Assembly: GCA_015227615.1 (NCBI GenBank)
Contig: JAALGZ010000013.1
Coordinates: forward strand, 930,001-994,000
Source of the DNA: Labyrinthula sp. Ha
Lineage: Eukaryota > Sar > Bigyra > Labyrinthulida > Labyrinthulaceae
Length of the DNA: 64,000 bases
Direction: 5' to 3'
Of this stretch, positions 46,401 to 58,194 are shown one piece after another. The notes beneath the pieces were generated by a model. The model worked only from the letters and a program-made list of their open reading frames with translations. It had not been told where the DNA came from and searched no databases. The first letter of the stretch is position 1. Every line of letters starts with the position of its first letter. The translations under genes were made by a program, and so were the position numbers.

Positions 46401-49400
46401 TATGTATCATTCTATCCGCGCTTTCATTTTGAACAATATAAATAGTAAAATAACGATGGTATGATATGTGACAATTTTGAATGACTCAAACGATTATCCA
46501 TATCAATAAAATGTTGCGGTAAATCCACAGAAGAAGGCATCGATTGTTGAAAAATAAATGGGCGATCATGTCTATTATCAAAACATTTCTTGCTCTTATG
46601 GTAAACTCTAGTAAAGTTCTTACATGAATCTAAAAGCAACGTCAATACATATGGGTAGTTTAGTGTTTTGCCTTTCTGGTCCATTCTAATTTCATGCATT
46701 CTTATTATACAAAAAACTCAAATATGAAACCAGGGTTAACAAACAACACCCATATAAGGAAAATGTTTGGTAGCTAATATTGAGCTGAACATATTGTTCA
46801 ACGCGACTAGATTTGAGAGAGAGAGAGAGAGAGTCAGAGTGATGGCTTAGTTTAGTTTCTGCAAACTGATTCCTAATATGTAGAGCTACATTTGGATAGT
46901 AGCTTGTGATACAAGTTGATACAAGATATTTAAGATTATTGATGACTCATATAATTATTTCTTCTAGAAAAATGAATTGCTCTCTTGCTGGCACTAGTTA
47001 TGCCGTGCTATACATGATTTGCAAAATAGTCTCCAACCCATATTAAATGTATTCTTGTAACGTAATAATGCGTTCAAGCTTCATAATACAAGTGCCAAAT
47101 TTGCATAGTTTTTTCAACCCTTCTTGTACTAACATTCTCTGAAAAATTAATTTTCATTTTTTTTTTGTTGGGTTAATAGTTTGTTTCTTTATCATTATTT
47201 ATATTCTCTCTAGGCTTAATCAAACCCCATTCAAACATTGGAGTTTTGCAAACACTTGCTTTCAATTATTTCCCTGTCGTAAATAAATAGAAGCCCGGCA
47301 AGATTTTCGTAAAGGTAAGTAACGGGTAATATCATTCACCAGCCTAAATTATATACAATATGTTAATTTTGGACATAGGTGCAATGCTTTTCAAATACTA
47401 ATTTATTTACTGGGTGACATTAATTCACAATGCATAAGATCATTGGCCATGTTTACATTTTGTGATCTAAAATCCTTGCTTTTGGCTATGGATCTTGTTA
47501 GCTTAAAAGGGTATATTATTTGTTACTTAAGTTTTAAGAAAAGCATGTTCCCGAATTACCATGTGATCAAATCTATGTGATACCATATTGAAAGGCTCTT
47601 AAGATACACAACAAGTACTTTTATATTCGTAGTTGTTTCTGTATTTTTATACAGAATCCAATGTAAGATATCAACTTTGTAGAGATTTGGGAATCATCTT
47701 TATTAGTCTAGCTGATTTCATGATGGTTTATCTGTTAGTGATTACTTTCCTAGTCAAACAGTCGAGCCCTTATCACAATCTCAGTATTGGGTACTGTTAT
47801 TGAACGAGAATTTCCATAGTTATACTTAAACCCTCCTGTCTATGGATATAACAACTCTGACCACACCAAAATTTACCAATGTCCTATGCATTACTCCTCC
47901 AATCCTGAAAAAGTTGTGATCATCATAGGCAAGTGGCTCAGAAGTGCTCGGCAATACTTGAGAAATCCATTTTGAATATAATCTTCACCTATTGTTTCAT
48001 TAGTTGCAAGTGTTTTTGGGGTAAGTTTGGTTTCTTTTACACTCCGTGTTAATGTGTTCATAGCTTCCTGTTTAATATGGTTCTGTATTAATTACTTTTA
48101 GATCACTGCAGAAAATCCGCATAATTAATCACTTTGGTCATGGTGCTTATATATTGGTGCCGTATCATACATTACTGGAAGTATTCCATCCATTTCTTCA
48201 TATTAATAGTACTTCCGCTACTCTTTTCGATTAATTTTATATGTGCAATCTTTTCTGTAATATATAGTTTCGGAATTGTATTAGTCTTTCTGCTATATTT
48301 TTATTCAAGTTCAGCTATAACTGTGATTAAATTATGCATATCCAGCCGTTCCGGACCTTTAAACTAGGTTTGAATTCTACTGTCAATAAATTCTTTTGTA
48401 TCACAATGAAGTGACTCCATATCATCTGTTTTGTTCCAATTAGTATGTTGTTTTCTCTGACTATTACTTATGAAGTTTTCTACTCTTAGTTTAGCTGTGT
48501 ACCCCTGTATAAGTGGTAGGTTTTGGGAACTCTTGCTATGGTATTATACAAGAATGTAACCCCTTGTTGTTTCCTTGATGAAAAATGTGGTTTCCTAGCG
48601 AGTTTTCAACCGCTATTGTACTTTAGTTGATTATTTATCAGTTGTTTTTCTTGCTAGCTGTGCTAATGCTTGCTTTCAGCTTTATGTTGATATTTTTAAT
48701 TATTTCCATGCTCTTCAGCAAATTATGGTTACTAATTAGCCTACAGTTTTTACCTACTTCTCCTGTTATTTGAGGTATCACAGAGTACGTTACACGTTGT
48801 CTGTGTTAATTTTAACCACTTCCGACAGAAGAGTTTCAGTATTATGCATTATAATTATTTATTTTCTCGTCAAAGATTATGGCTTTCATATTGTCTCGGA
48901 TCGAAAGCCCTAAATATATATATATGTTCTTCTTGGTTTAATATTAACTTTGATATTCAATACCCCATTAACAATAACTTTGGTATCTTTTGACATTGTC
49001 ATAAGATCCTATAGGGGTGTTAACTACTTCTGTTGCTCATGTTTACTGTACGAAACACAGAGGTTTGTGAATGTCAAAATTTTTTCTTTTCAAAGGGAAG
49101 CCTGACAGCATTGATCCTAGTACTGACCTCAGTGATAGAGTTTAGAATTGCAAGAAGTTGCTATGCTATAGCAGTAGCTGCATCAGAGGCTATTTATGCG
49201 ATTTTCCTAAGAAAACATTGTGCTATTCAATCTTCTACCTCTGCTTCACGGCTCATTTCCTTTTAAATTATTAGATCAGCAAAAGCACTTGGAAATATAG
49301 GAAGGCATGTAGTTATTCCGAAGTTATCAGTTTGATTTAAGTAATAAAACCCATGTTAATATTTGAATCTGAGATTGTTTTGATTTCAGCAAAGATCACA

Positions 49401-52400
49401 GACTCTGATGTCGTATTGGAATGAAGCATAGGCTCACCACAGTACCCCAAAGTATACTCTACAGCGTTTTGCTTTTTTCAAAATTTACATTAGTAATAGG
49501 TTGTCCCCAAAACCTTCTTATAGAATACTATGGTAATTTACACAATACGACTGCAGCCAGATGTTGAGTGAGCATACAAACTTGCTCACTAACAGCATGT
49601 ACCACGCGGTGTTGCTATGATAATTCTCTAACCGACAATACCAACTGCGAAAAATCACAAGGATTGAAATTGTATATCTTGTCATTCCCAAACAAAAGAT
49701 TCATTGATACATGTCCAGGGGTAAAGAGTACTTACACACTAATTACTTCTTTAGTCTCTTGATAAGCTTTCCGGGTGACTGAGTTGGTCTCGACACCACA
49801 TTGAGGAAGAAATGAGAAGCTCAATGCGGAATTTGAACTTGATGGGTGAGTTATTAGGATGCTCGGCACTTCAAATTTTAATTTAACTGAGTTTGAGAAT
49901 CACCAATGTTTCAATGAGGAGTTTTTCCCTTCCTGTATCCCTTTTTAGGATACGTGTATCCCAAATTTCTGTATTAAAGTCTTTAATCATTAGGCCAGAA
50001 AACGCCAGCAGACATACGGGTCAATAGTGGAATACTGTCATGAAATAAAAGTACATATCAACAGAAAATGAAATTTCATCATTTCAACTGGTCAAGACCT
50101 AGTGTTGAGTAATATCTCCTTGAAATGAGGCTATTTTTCAGTGCTTAGTAGCATGTTGGTACTGACAGGCAGTTTGACATCTTAGACTCCAATGCTAATA
50201 GCTTTTCCATATATTTTTTGTGCAGGGAACTATATTGAGCTTGATGGGTTTTCTGTCCTGCCTAGGTAGATTATGGGGTTGAATCAATCCCAAGAGCTTA
50301 TCCTATACTGGACTGACTTGTAATATGCAATAGCGAACCAATTAGCAGATGTTCGTATTCATCTATTATTCTGCTTAGCTGTACCATTACCTGACATGAC
50401 CTGATCTATGCAAAATTTTAGGTTTTATTGGTTAGGCAATATAGAATATCTAATTTCTTTCGATTAAAAGTTTCGTTATTTTGGATCATGTCTAATTAAA
50501 GTAACTTCGTAAAAGGTAAACATTTTGTGTAACCAGTTTAAAAAAGTTCACATTTCCGATGCCGGTTGGCATCACCTGTTATTATGTATTGGAGAATCTA
50601 ACAAACTTTCACTTGGGCAGATTGTAGTCCATACCCGATTATGTCGTGTGTTGAAGTCATAGGGATAATTCAATAAATCATCAGTCCTTTAGCTCTAGGT
50701 TAGTGGGATAAGTCCAGAATCCAGTAACATTTTCACAACTCCTTAGCATTGCAAAATATAGTAGGGGGATTGATTGTATGGTACTTGTCAGATGGCAAAG
50801 TCTCGCAAAATTAACGGGGCTCTGACTGTCTCTGCCATATTTCGTCCTTAGTTTAACAGCGTAGAAAACCACAAGGTTCGTATTATGATCACTGAAAACA
50901 TTCAATAACAAAAAAACAAATTTCAGCTAGAATATTAGACTGGAAAGACAGGATTTTGCTCTACTGTGCAAGTACTCCACAAAGTTTCATGTATTTAAAG
51001 CGTTTGGTTCAAAATTATTGGGAAATTTGTTTCCCCATCGAAATTAGGAGCATGAAAGCTGTGACCCATTTAGCGTCTCTTATTTTTTGAAAAACATTTA
51101 AAAATTTTGCATAGTTATTATGAGTTACTGAGTGGGCATCGAATATAAAGTCCTTAGCGGCAATCAGAAATTGTGGGGACAACTCTTGCCGCCACACTCC
51201 CTGACAGAAATTCTCCTTGGCTGATGTTGAATGTAGTCTTGAGAATGTTCTCTGTCAAAGGATTTTGATTACAGATTTTCTTTTACACGCAGGCTTTGCC
51301 CAACCCGCCACATGATATCCACTCACTCACTGATTAGAACTCAAGTTAGCGGCACATACTCTTGGTTGGGTGAAATTAGGATCACATAAACCAACGCATG
51401 TTCATTGGTCTTATATATGTTCTAAACCGTTAAGAACGGTTTTAACATCTTCAATGCACACTCTTACTTAGGGAAACTAGAGTAGAAATCTATAACAGGC
51501 ATTGCTTCCCACACAGTGGAGCCATCTATTTCTCCTACTGCTACGAAATATACATAGCAACCAGCTAGTAATACAGGAAGATGATCGCTGAAATTTTTAC
51601 TACTAAGAATGGTTTGAAAAAGTAGTTTCAACATTGATAACTTAAACTATTAGTTATGAATTCAGAATCTATTCCTTTTTTAGGGAACCTAGAGAAGTAA
51701 ACTAAATATAAAGTTGATAAAAACTAAGCTCGTCAAACTAACGAAATGATTATCAAATTCATTTAAAACTTTGAATGTTAGAAAAACCCGCAAATATGGG
51801 AGGTTTGGATAAAATTAGGTGTCTAACTTAAAGTCTTTTCTAAATACAAGGTACAGAACTTTTGCCATTTTGCTTTTTTAGGTTTAGTTTAAGTGTGTTC
51901 ATCCCGTTGAAGACCCCAAACATGTGACAGGAAAGTAGGGGTTACAAAGGACAATGAAAAGCTGAATTTGTCTTACGATGCTTATTTCTCTGGCATCAGC
52001 AAAATTCAAAGCACAAATGTGTATACCTTTTGAAACTGGTTACCCAAGAATATATACTTTGTTATAGTTAATTCATGTGATTACTGGTAGCTCGAATATT
52101 TCTAGAAACAGAAGCCAAGCTGTAGAAGCTGTACTTCATAACACGTAAAGTTTGGGCGGGGGGAGGAGAAGAATTTAATAGCCTGAAACAGGCTAAGCAA
52201 AAATTCTGTGGATCGTGGTGGAGATATTCGATGGATGTTAAGAAATATTTCAGCTGTCTTTAAGCAGAAGGTGATATAGTACAGCTTTAGGTTCAATATA
52301 GTGGATATTCCTAGTGATTTACATTGGTATTATTCATATTAAGCATATCACTCAAAAAAAGATTCCCATTATCATGTAGACGATCTTTTTTTGTCAGTCA

Positions 52401-52897
52401 ACGTGAGAAAACCAGTAAGCACAACAGTTCGATTTAACTAGTGACGAAAGAATGGTCGCAAATCGAAATGGTAAGAACTAAATCAAGTGCTCAAGATACC
52501 CAGAAGACAATGAATAAGCTACCTTGAGGTTTTAAAACGATAATCAGATAGGTTTTAGACAGATACAAGTGATTGTAGCTAAGTATCCGAACTCCCGAAT
52601 ACAATAATCTCTTTTATCTGTTTGTTGGCTTTCCGTTAATTAGATTCACTTGTTAATTTCCCAAAATACTGTCCAGACATAACTATAGGCTATCCTAGGA
52701 GAATTTCTAGGAAAATCTAGGCATCTTACTACTACACCATATTCTAAAGTATTCTATTTGTTAAATGACACAAACTAAAGTAAAACACAAAGAACAAATC
52801 CACACCCTTTCTTTTTCTTAGTTCGAAGATATCATATTACAATTGTGTAACCAATGAAATTTTTGCGATAGCCAATCATATTACACTATAAATTAAA
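43455..52897. other. 9.4-kb gene-free stretch
   Basis: I see only short chance frames on both strands and no recognisable protein, RNA gene or long repeat. A (GA)n microsatellite lies near 46817-46832 and short TA runs occur. Whether it hides long non-coding RNA or decayed elements cannot be told from sequence. Confidence 0.45.
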
Positions 52898-54271
52898 ATG
52901 GGAAACAAGACTAATTCGTTTTCCTTAGAAACTCTACAAAGAGGACGACTCAGTGAAGCTGATGTAGCAAGAATATCCAAAACATATAGTAGTTATATGG
53001 TTAGATCCAAAGGTCAAACTATATCTTCTAAACAGAAAAGAAAGGATTTCATTAAGGCAGATTATCTAATCTCACAAATACTCGAACATCAACACATAAA
53101 GGAGTTAGATTCAAAGGATAGGAACTCTATTCGCACAGTTCTGAGTTTATTATTTGATTATCCAATCTTTGAAAAAACGGAGGTCTTTTCACTCAACAGT
53201 TTTACTCAGCTTTTGGAACCAATTATTAAAGGCTCTTTAATTGAAAAGACTTCCATACTCTGCAAAGTCTACGAGAAATTCTTGACAAAAAATAATCCTC
53301 AAAATTTTTTTCAATCTTTGTTGCTTGTAATTGGCATGAGAAACAAAAATTTATCTTTGATCTTAACTACTAGTCTACTGAAAGAAGAAAGCATGATGGC
53401 TTACGTTCAAAAACATATTCCTCTATTTCCGAAGTTTGTCTTTGCTTATATACTGTACTACTTGAATTTTAATGACACAGAACCTTTGATTTTGAATATT
53501 TCACACTTTAATAATTTTTCTGTTGAACCTCTTTTTTTTACTCTGCCTGAAACACTACATCTTATCTTAAACAAGAAATCCAACATACTCTTTGATACAA
53601 CTTCAAATGGGGTATCTTTCGTAAAATTGGTGCATTCTGTTTCTCATTATCCTGGACCTTTAGTTTTTTTAATTAAGGACAATAATAAGAACCAGTTCGG
53701 TTTTTATTATGAACCCGATCCGGAGTATAACCCAAACTCTGTGCTAAAGTCTACGGGAAGCTATATCTCTTACGGTCTATCTAAGTCCTTTCTATTCACG
53801 CTGAATCCCGCTTTTAGAGTGTTAAAAGGGTTTCAGGAAAATACTTTGAATAAAGGAAATTCTGTATATGTAAATGTTGGTGTAAAAACAAAGCCAAAGG
53901 GTATTGGTTTTGGATTTGGAGGATCGCTTCCAGGGATGGAAGTGATTTCACGGGTTTGGATAGGAGAAAATTTCGGAGAAAAGACGAGTGATGAACGAAT
54001 ATGTTATGCTAGAGATATTGATTATTCTTATGAAAAAGGGAAACTTCTCGAATTAGGGGAGTGCGAGGATGATAGATTTGTGTTGGACAGGTTAGTTGTG
54101 CTAGGTTTAGGTGGAATAGATGCGAAAACAAAGCAAAGAGAACGCCAAGAGGAGCTAAGTGATATTAAAAATGATCGCAAAAAGGTAGATAAAAAACAAT
54201 TTGTTGATAGCTCATTTGACAAGGAGTTCCTGCTTGGTAAGACTTTTGGGTCAGGTCAAAAGGATAGATGA
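52898..54271 (+). CDS. TLDc-domain protein, MEAK7/TLDC1-like (457 aa)
   Basis: Single-exon gene with an ATG start. The N-terminus MGNKTNSFS is a plausible N-myristoylation signal, as in human MEAK7 (MGNSRSR), a lysosome-associated activator of TOR signalling. Residues 1-210 are helical and lack obvious motifs, where MEAK7 has an EF-hand-like part. The TLDc domain covers roughly 215-405. It includes FVKLVHSVSHYPGPLVFLI, FGFYYEP, SFLFTLNPAFRVL and the glycine-rich GIGFGFGG, the family's GLGMGG-like motif. The last 50 residues are highly charged (KQRERQEELSDIKNDRKK). Many TLDc proteins bind V-ATPase, so the protein may act on lysosomal or vacuolar membranes. The gene converges with the VTC4-like gene, with stops 12 bp apart. 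Confidence 0.85.
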   Translation: MGNKTNSFSLETLQRGRLSEADVARISKTYSSYMVRSKGQTISSKQKRKDFIKADYLISQILEHQHIKELDSKDRNSIRTVLSLLFDYPIFEKTEVFSLNSFTQLLEPIIKGSLIEKTSILCKVYEKFLTKNNPQNFFQSLLLVIGMRNKNLSLILTTSLLKEESMMAYVQKHIPLFPKFVFAYILYYLNFNDTEPLILNISHFNNFSVEPLFFTLPETLHLILNKKSNILFDTTSNGVSFVKLVHSVSHYPGPLVFLIKDNNKNQFGFYYEPDPEYNPNSVLKSTGSYISYGLSKSFLFTLNPAFRVLKGFQENTLNKGNSVYVNVGVKTKPKGIGFGFGGSLPGMEVISRVWIGENFGEKTSDERICYARDIDYSYEKGKLLELGECEDDRFVLDRLVVLGLGGIDAKTKQRERQEELSDIKNDRKKVDKKQFVDSSFDKEFLLGKTFGSGQKDR

Positions 54272-54283
54272 GATATACTTGAA

Positions 54284-56569
54284 TTAAAATTTGATAACTC
54301 GATTTTCAAAGAAGAATAGAAATAAAATTGAGGTCAGAGATATAAGAAGCACTGTTCCAAGGACTACGGGGCCAGTTGTATCGTGAAACATGTCGTTATC
54401 AATTCTAGCTCTAATATGTTTACCTCTCCAATGAAATACAAATAACGCGTAAGCTACGAAAAGAACTGATACTGGCATCAAGATCATTCCGATAGCTTTT
54501 GTAGCTCTTGCACCTTGCTGCATTTCATTGACCACTCCGACTGCATCCCCACTCAGTTTATTAGCAGTAGATTGCTCAGCTGAAAAACTCAGTAGTAATG
54601 CTGATATTGAACCTAAAGTAATACTCATATGAACCCAGCTGAGGAATGTTCGCTCGTTCGCAAAAAACACTTTGGGTTCTATTTTCATTGGAGTTTTGCG
54701 AACTTTGTAAGCTGCTTTGTTCCGTTCATAGTATTCTGAAGCATCATCATTATCACTTGTAAAAACCTTAGTTATCCTTCCAAGGAGACTTGTCTTCTCA
54801 GTTGGAATAGACCCATAGTTTCCTACGTATTGTTTTTCTTCTACCTTGGTCACTTCCTTACCACTTTTTCCTTCCTGCTCTCTTGGAATATGTTTCAAGT
54901 CCTTCACTTTAACACCCTCTTCACCTACATCCTGAATTGAGTTTTTGCGGTCGATGAGCGAAAAATTTTCTCGTTCTCCAAATCCTAGTAAGTTGGTGCC
55001 TTCCTTGGCATCAACAGTAGACATTCTTCTTTTCTCTCGTGGAAGAGATCGCAACATGCTTGTTCTAATGCTTTCCTCATCCACCCAGTAAGGAACTGCC
55101 TGAACAGATTTGCTCAACAAGGTAGCGCAACCATGAATAAACTTGCTAAACTTATGGACTTTATATAATAGTCCAGAGTTTAATAAATCCTCCACCCATT
55201 GAGGTGCAGATTGGTTTGGTTTCAAAGACAGTTTCAGCTCAAAAACAGCATGAGGGAAAATCGTATATTCAGTTGGAGGCAGGGCAACTTCTGGATCTCT
55301 ATACCATCGTCCAGCGGTAAGGCAATCTACTCCAAACTTAGGGTTCTCTGTAATCATAGTAAGATTTGTGTCTAACGAGATTCTCACAGTGGGATCAAAT
55401 GGAATCTGATAGGCTACTCTCATGTACTGCGTTCTCATAGTAGGTCTGAGCTGTTTTGAATCAATCTGGTTATGAATTTCTGTAAACAATTTTCTAACTG
55501 CAGCTTTATCCATTTCAGACGCACCCTTTGAGTCCATTTCCTTCAACTTGTCTTCTATTGTAAATTCTCCATTAAGAAAAGGAAGCACTTGTTTCTCCTT
55601 CAGGGTAAACCTTTCTTTAACAGATTGGTCACCTGTCCATGAATCATGATGAGTTTTTCTCTCTACGAACACTAGATTTGGGGTTTCTGTCTCATACCAC
55701 CTAAATCTTACTGCTATGGCTGATGGGGTCTTATCTAATCTTCCATGGTATAACTCTAGCTGAGAATTGTCAAAATAGACAGAATTAGTAAGCTGTGAAT
55801 CACCTTCTAGTCGTTCAAGTTGATGTTGAAACACAGGGAGATTTTGTAAGACGATGTGTTTGACTCGAGAAATATCGGCTGTTTTCACCCAATACTTTGT
55901 AGTGGTTCTTACAAAACTTTGACCCGTAGTGCTTTGCTGTTTGGCAGCCACATCACCACGAAGCTTTGCATGAACCTTAGAGAGAACGACAAAAAGCTTG
56001 GAATAGTCATGTTTTATCCAACTTTGGTTGTGCAATCTTGTCATGTAAAATCCCTGGCAAGGTATGGGAAGTTTCTTGTCATGCTTCTTGAGGATCTTAG
56101 CAAATCCAAGAAAGTTTAAGTTCACGTATTTTTCAAGCACCAGAAACTCGTCCCCAATCTGCTTTGCTTGTTGAGAAAGCTCATCTTTTTCCTCTTTTGT
56201 CATGGAACTGATTTTGTTCCCTTCTAGCACTTTCTTAGCAACAACGTCAACCTGCTTTCGTAACTCTTTAATCTTCAAGGTGGTAAACTTATCCACTTTC
56301 TTCATTTCACCTTCAAGAACAAGGAAAAAATCCGACTCTGTTATATCTTTGCCTTTGAACTTTCCTTTGACCGAGGATGTGCCCACGTTTGGCTGCATCG
56401 ATAAAGAAGTCACACGTTCACCAGCTCCACCTTGCCCGTCAGGCACAAAAACTGCACTATTTTCTACTTCTGCAAGCGCTTTGATCATATCTTTTAGCTT
56501 TTTGTAATTAATGTAATCATCTGCCCATTCTTGATGAAGATGCGACGATAAATATGCACCAAACTTCAT
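54284..56569 (-). CDS. VTC4-like polyphosphate polymerase (SPX, VTC core, DUF202), 761 aa
   Basis: Synthesises inorganic polyphosphate from ATP and moves it into acidocalcisome or vacuole. The SPX domain fills residues 1 to about 200 (start MKFGAYLSSH, the classic SPX beginning; lysines in KKLK and FAKILKKHDKKL are the inositol-pyrophosphate surface). The catalytic tunnel domain is about 210-520, with VRFRWYE, FVERKTHHDSW, MRTQYMRVAYQ, RISLDTNL, AVFELKL and SKFIHGC. These keep the basic residues and glutamate of yeast Vtc4, so it is probably the active subunit, not a Vtc2/3-type one. A charged linker follows, then three membrane helices of DUF202 (about 650-761). I place the start at the ATG of MKFG; the frame extends 25 codons further without an ATG. 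It probably shares a divergent promoter with the AIG2-like gene. SPX implies control by phosphate supply. Confidence 0.93.
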   Translation of the reverse strand: MKFGAYLSSHLHQEWADDYINYKKLKDMIKALAEVENSAVFVPDGQGGAGERVTSLSMQPNVGTSSVKGKFKGKDITESDFFLVLEGEMKKVDKFTTLKIKELRKQVDVVAKKVLEGNKISSMTKEEKDELSQQAKQIGDEFLVLEKYVNLNFLGFAKILKKHDKKLPIPCQGFYMTRLHNQSWIKHDYSKLFVVLSKVHAKLRGDVAAKQQSTTGQSFVRTTTKYWVKTADISRVKHIVLQNLPVFQHQLERLEGDSQLTNSVYFDNSQLELYHGRLDKTPSAIAVRFRWYETETPNLVFVERKTHHDSWTGDQSVKERFTLKEKQVLPFLNGEFTIEDKLKEMDSKGASEMDKAAVRKLFTEIHNQIDSKQLRPTMRTQYMRVAYQIPFDPTVRISLDTNLTMITENPKFGVDCLTAGRWYRDPEVALPPTEYTIFPHAVFELKLSLKPNQSAPQWVEDLLNSGLLYKVHKFSKFIHGCATLLSKSVQAVPYWVDEESIRTSMLRSLPREKRRMSTVDAKEGTNLLGFGERENFSLIDRKNSIQDVGEEGVKVKDLKHIPREQEGKSGKEVTKVEEKQYVGNYGSIPTEKTSLLGRITKVFTSDNDDASEYYERNKAAYKVRKTPMKIEPKVFFANERTFLSWVHMSITLGSISALLLSFSAEQSTANKLSGDAVGVVNEMQQGARATKAIGMILMPVSVLFVAYALFVFHWRGKHIRARIDNDMFHDTTGPVVLGTVLLISLTSILFLFFFENRVIKF

Positions 56570-56697
56570 TGATTTTGCTCTTGTTGTATCCTTTGTTGAA
56601 TCAGCTCGATATCGGGTCGAAATGTTTCTAAATATTCGAAACAAATGCGAACATAGGCTGAAAAAAAGGTGATTTTTTTGTTTTTCCGAAACGAAGA
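56570..56697. promoter_or_regulatory. Short divergent intergenic region, VTC4-like / AIG2-like genes
   Basis: Only 128 bp separate the two start codons, so both transcripts must start within or very near this stretch. It holds T and A runs but no clear TATA box. If the AIG2-like protein starts at the internal ATG at 56788, the region is 218 bp. Confidence 0.45.
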
Positions 56698-57222
56698 ATG
56701 GTTGTTGCTGTCGAAATTGTGAAGCTGGTCGTCTTTAAAGGAAAAGATTCAATTAAAGAACTTCGCAGAATAAGGCATAAGAACTTGATGAAGCTGTTTA
56801 TATATGGTTCCTTGATGAGCCCTAAGGTCTATAAAACTATAGTTGGAAAAACTGTTGATAGATTCGCAGCCACTCTGAAAAATTATGTTCGACTTAAACT
56901 GAGGGAGGTGGATTATCCAGGTCTTGTTGCCTTATCCGATTATCAATCATTATTCATGGTAAGAGATATCAATGTTAAAGTAAATAGTGTTGTAGGTCAA
57001 GTGGTTGATGTTGATGATTCCGATCTGAGTATTTTAGATAAGTTCGAGGGCGACGAATACGAAAGAATTAAAGTACTTGTTAAAATTAATGAAGAAGAAA
57101 TAGAAGCTTTTTGTTACTTATTCAAAGCCGAGTTCTCTTCTAAGTTGACTTCCGATTTCTGGAGTTATGAAAATGATTTCTTGCCTCGAGAAAGTGAATT
57201 CCTAAAAGAAGAGGTGGGTTAA
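56698..57222 (+). CDS. AIG2-like gamma-glutamylcyclotransferase-fold protein (174 aa)
   Basis: The gamma-glutamylcyclotransferase fold is recognisable by FIYGSLMSPKVY (about residues 33-45), the substrate-loop signature YGSL. YPGLVAL follows in the middle, and ILDKFEGDEYERIKV (about 110-130) carries the glutamate pair typical of the family. It resembles plant AIG2-type proteins more than bacterial YtfP. Members cleave gamma-glutamyl amino acids, for example in glutathione turnover, and the true substrate here is open. The first 30 residues, including VVAVEIVKLVVFKGKD, precede the fold and have no counterpart; the real start may be the ATG at 56788. No intron. Confidence 0.85.
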   Translation: MVVAVEIVKLVVFKGKDSIKELRRIRHKNLMKLFIYGSLMSPKVYKTIVGKTVDRFAATLKNYVRLKLREVDYPGLVALSDYQSLFMVRDINVKVNSVVGQVVDVDDSDLSILDKFEGDEYERIKVLVKINEEEIEAFCYLFKAEFSSKLTSDFWSYENDFLPRESEFLKEEVG

Positions 57223-57279
57223 TACTTAGTAAAAAAGACCTTAAATTGGGTTTGAAGCTGAAAGATCACAGAACATGGT

Positions 57280-57450
57280 CTAAGAGGAGTTAACGTCTGA
57301 AGCTGAGAAGCTAGATATGCTCTGTATAGTTTGATGTAAAGATTTTTTCTTTTTCCTTTTTTCATATTCGTGTCTTCTCCTCGTTGTTTCTTCTTGTAGA
57401 CTTTTTATCTGATTTTCCAGTTCATTAAGATATTTCAATAACTGTTCCAT
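57280..57450 (-). CDS. Small coiled-coil protein (56 aa, possible)
   Basis: A frame of 57 codons starts with ATG and ends with TAG. The first 36 residues form a strong heptad pattern (LLKYLNELENQIKSLQEE), followed by a basic run (TTRRRHEYEKRKKKK) and a serine-rich end. The composition is far from random AT-rich DNA and resembles a short coiled coil with a nuclear-localisation-like basic patch. It lies between the AIG2-like and TRAPPC2L genes on the opposite strand, 57 bp from the AIG2-like stop. No family recognised. Confidence 0.45.
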   Translation of the reverse strand: MEQLLKYLNELENQIKSLQEETTRRRHEYEKRKKKKSLHQTIQSISSFSASDVNSS

Positions 57451-57595
57451 CTTTATTGGATTTACCCCAAAAGAAGATATTTATCTTTAGTTTCTTCTAT
57501 TAATATATAAGCCTAGCCTAACTGATATACTTGTGGTTGGTTCCCGTTAGTCTCGCATTTTGGGCAAATCTGTAAAGAAAGAAGAACAAGAAATT

Positions 57596-58057
57596 ATGAC
57601 AAATACTCCGACCATCGTGTTCGCTGTAGTTGCGTCAAATGATATAATTTATGACCTACAATTATCACCATCGGTTCCTGAAAAGATAAAATTTCCATCT
57701 TGTATTAATCGACTTGTCTCAGAAAAAGCAGAGCAGCATCAATTGGCTCTTTTCTCGTCCTTAGACATGATTGAAAGATATTCTCACACGAACACGAATA
57801 ATTTCGTAAAACAAGTTGCTGAGTTTGGAACTAATAAAATTTATGCTTATATAACTTGTGCAAATATTAAGTTCATTCTATTATTTGATAACTTCAAAAA
57901 GCAAATTGTAGAAGAGAGGGTAAAACTGTTTTTCATGTCTGTGAATGATCTTTTTGTTAAAATACAAATGAACCCATTTTTTCACCCAGAAAAGATATTG
58001 GAAGTAAAAGGTTTTGATGAGAAGATTCAAGTTCTCACAAGCAATTATCTGGTGTAA
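57596..58057 (+). CDS. TRAPPC2L: TRAPP complex subunit 2-like (sedlin family), copy 2
   Basis: Encodes the same 153 residues as the gene at 42954-43415, with no coding difference seen. Domain reading as for copy 1: sedlin/longin fold with KIYAYITCANIKF and NPFFHPEK. The start is the ATG at 57596; the reading frame continues upstream without an ATG. The gene lies about 370 bp downstream of the AIG2-like stop, among densely packed genes, unlike copy 1, which borders a long gene-free region. Confidence 0.88.
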   Translation: MTNTPTIVFAVVASNDIIYDLQLSPSVPEKIKFPSCINRLVSEKAEQHQLALFSSLDMIERYSHTNTNNFVKQVAEFGTNKIYAYITCANIKFILLFDNFKKQIVEERVKLFFMSVNDLFVKIQMNPFFHPEKILEVKGFDEKIQVLTSNYLV

Positions 58058-58194
58058 ACTTTCTACTCACAGAAATGAGGATCCCTTTTTCCTCTCTTGC
58101 AGTTAATATGATCTCTTTTACGCTTCGTTTAGTGAGCACATCAAACATATTGATAACTTTTGTTATAAGATCTTGAAGTATAATTTCTTTGGAA

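Noticed and set aside
46817-46832. (GA)n run as a regulatory or CRISPR-like repeat
   Set aside because: A simple microsatellite with no spacer structure; no CRISPR array is present in the window.
56570-56644. Longer N-terminus for the VTC4-like protein
   Set aside because: The extra 25 codons start at TTG, and the SPX domain canonically begins at MKFG.
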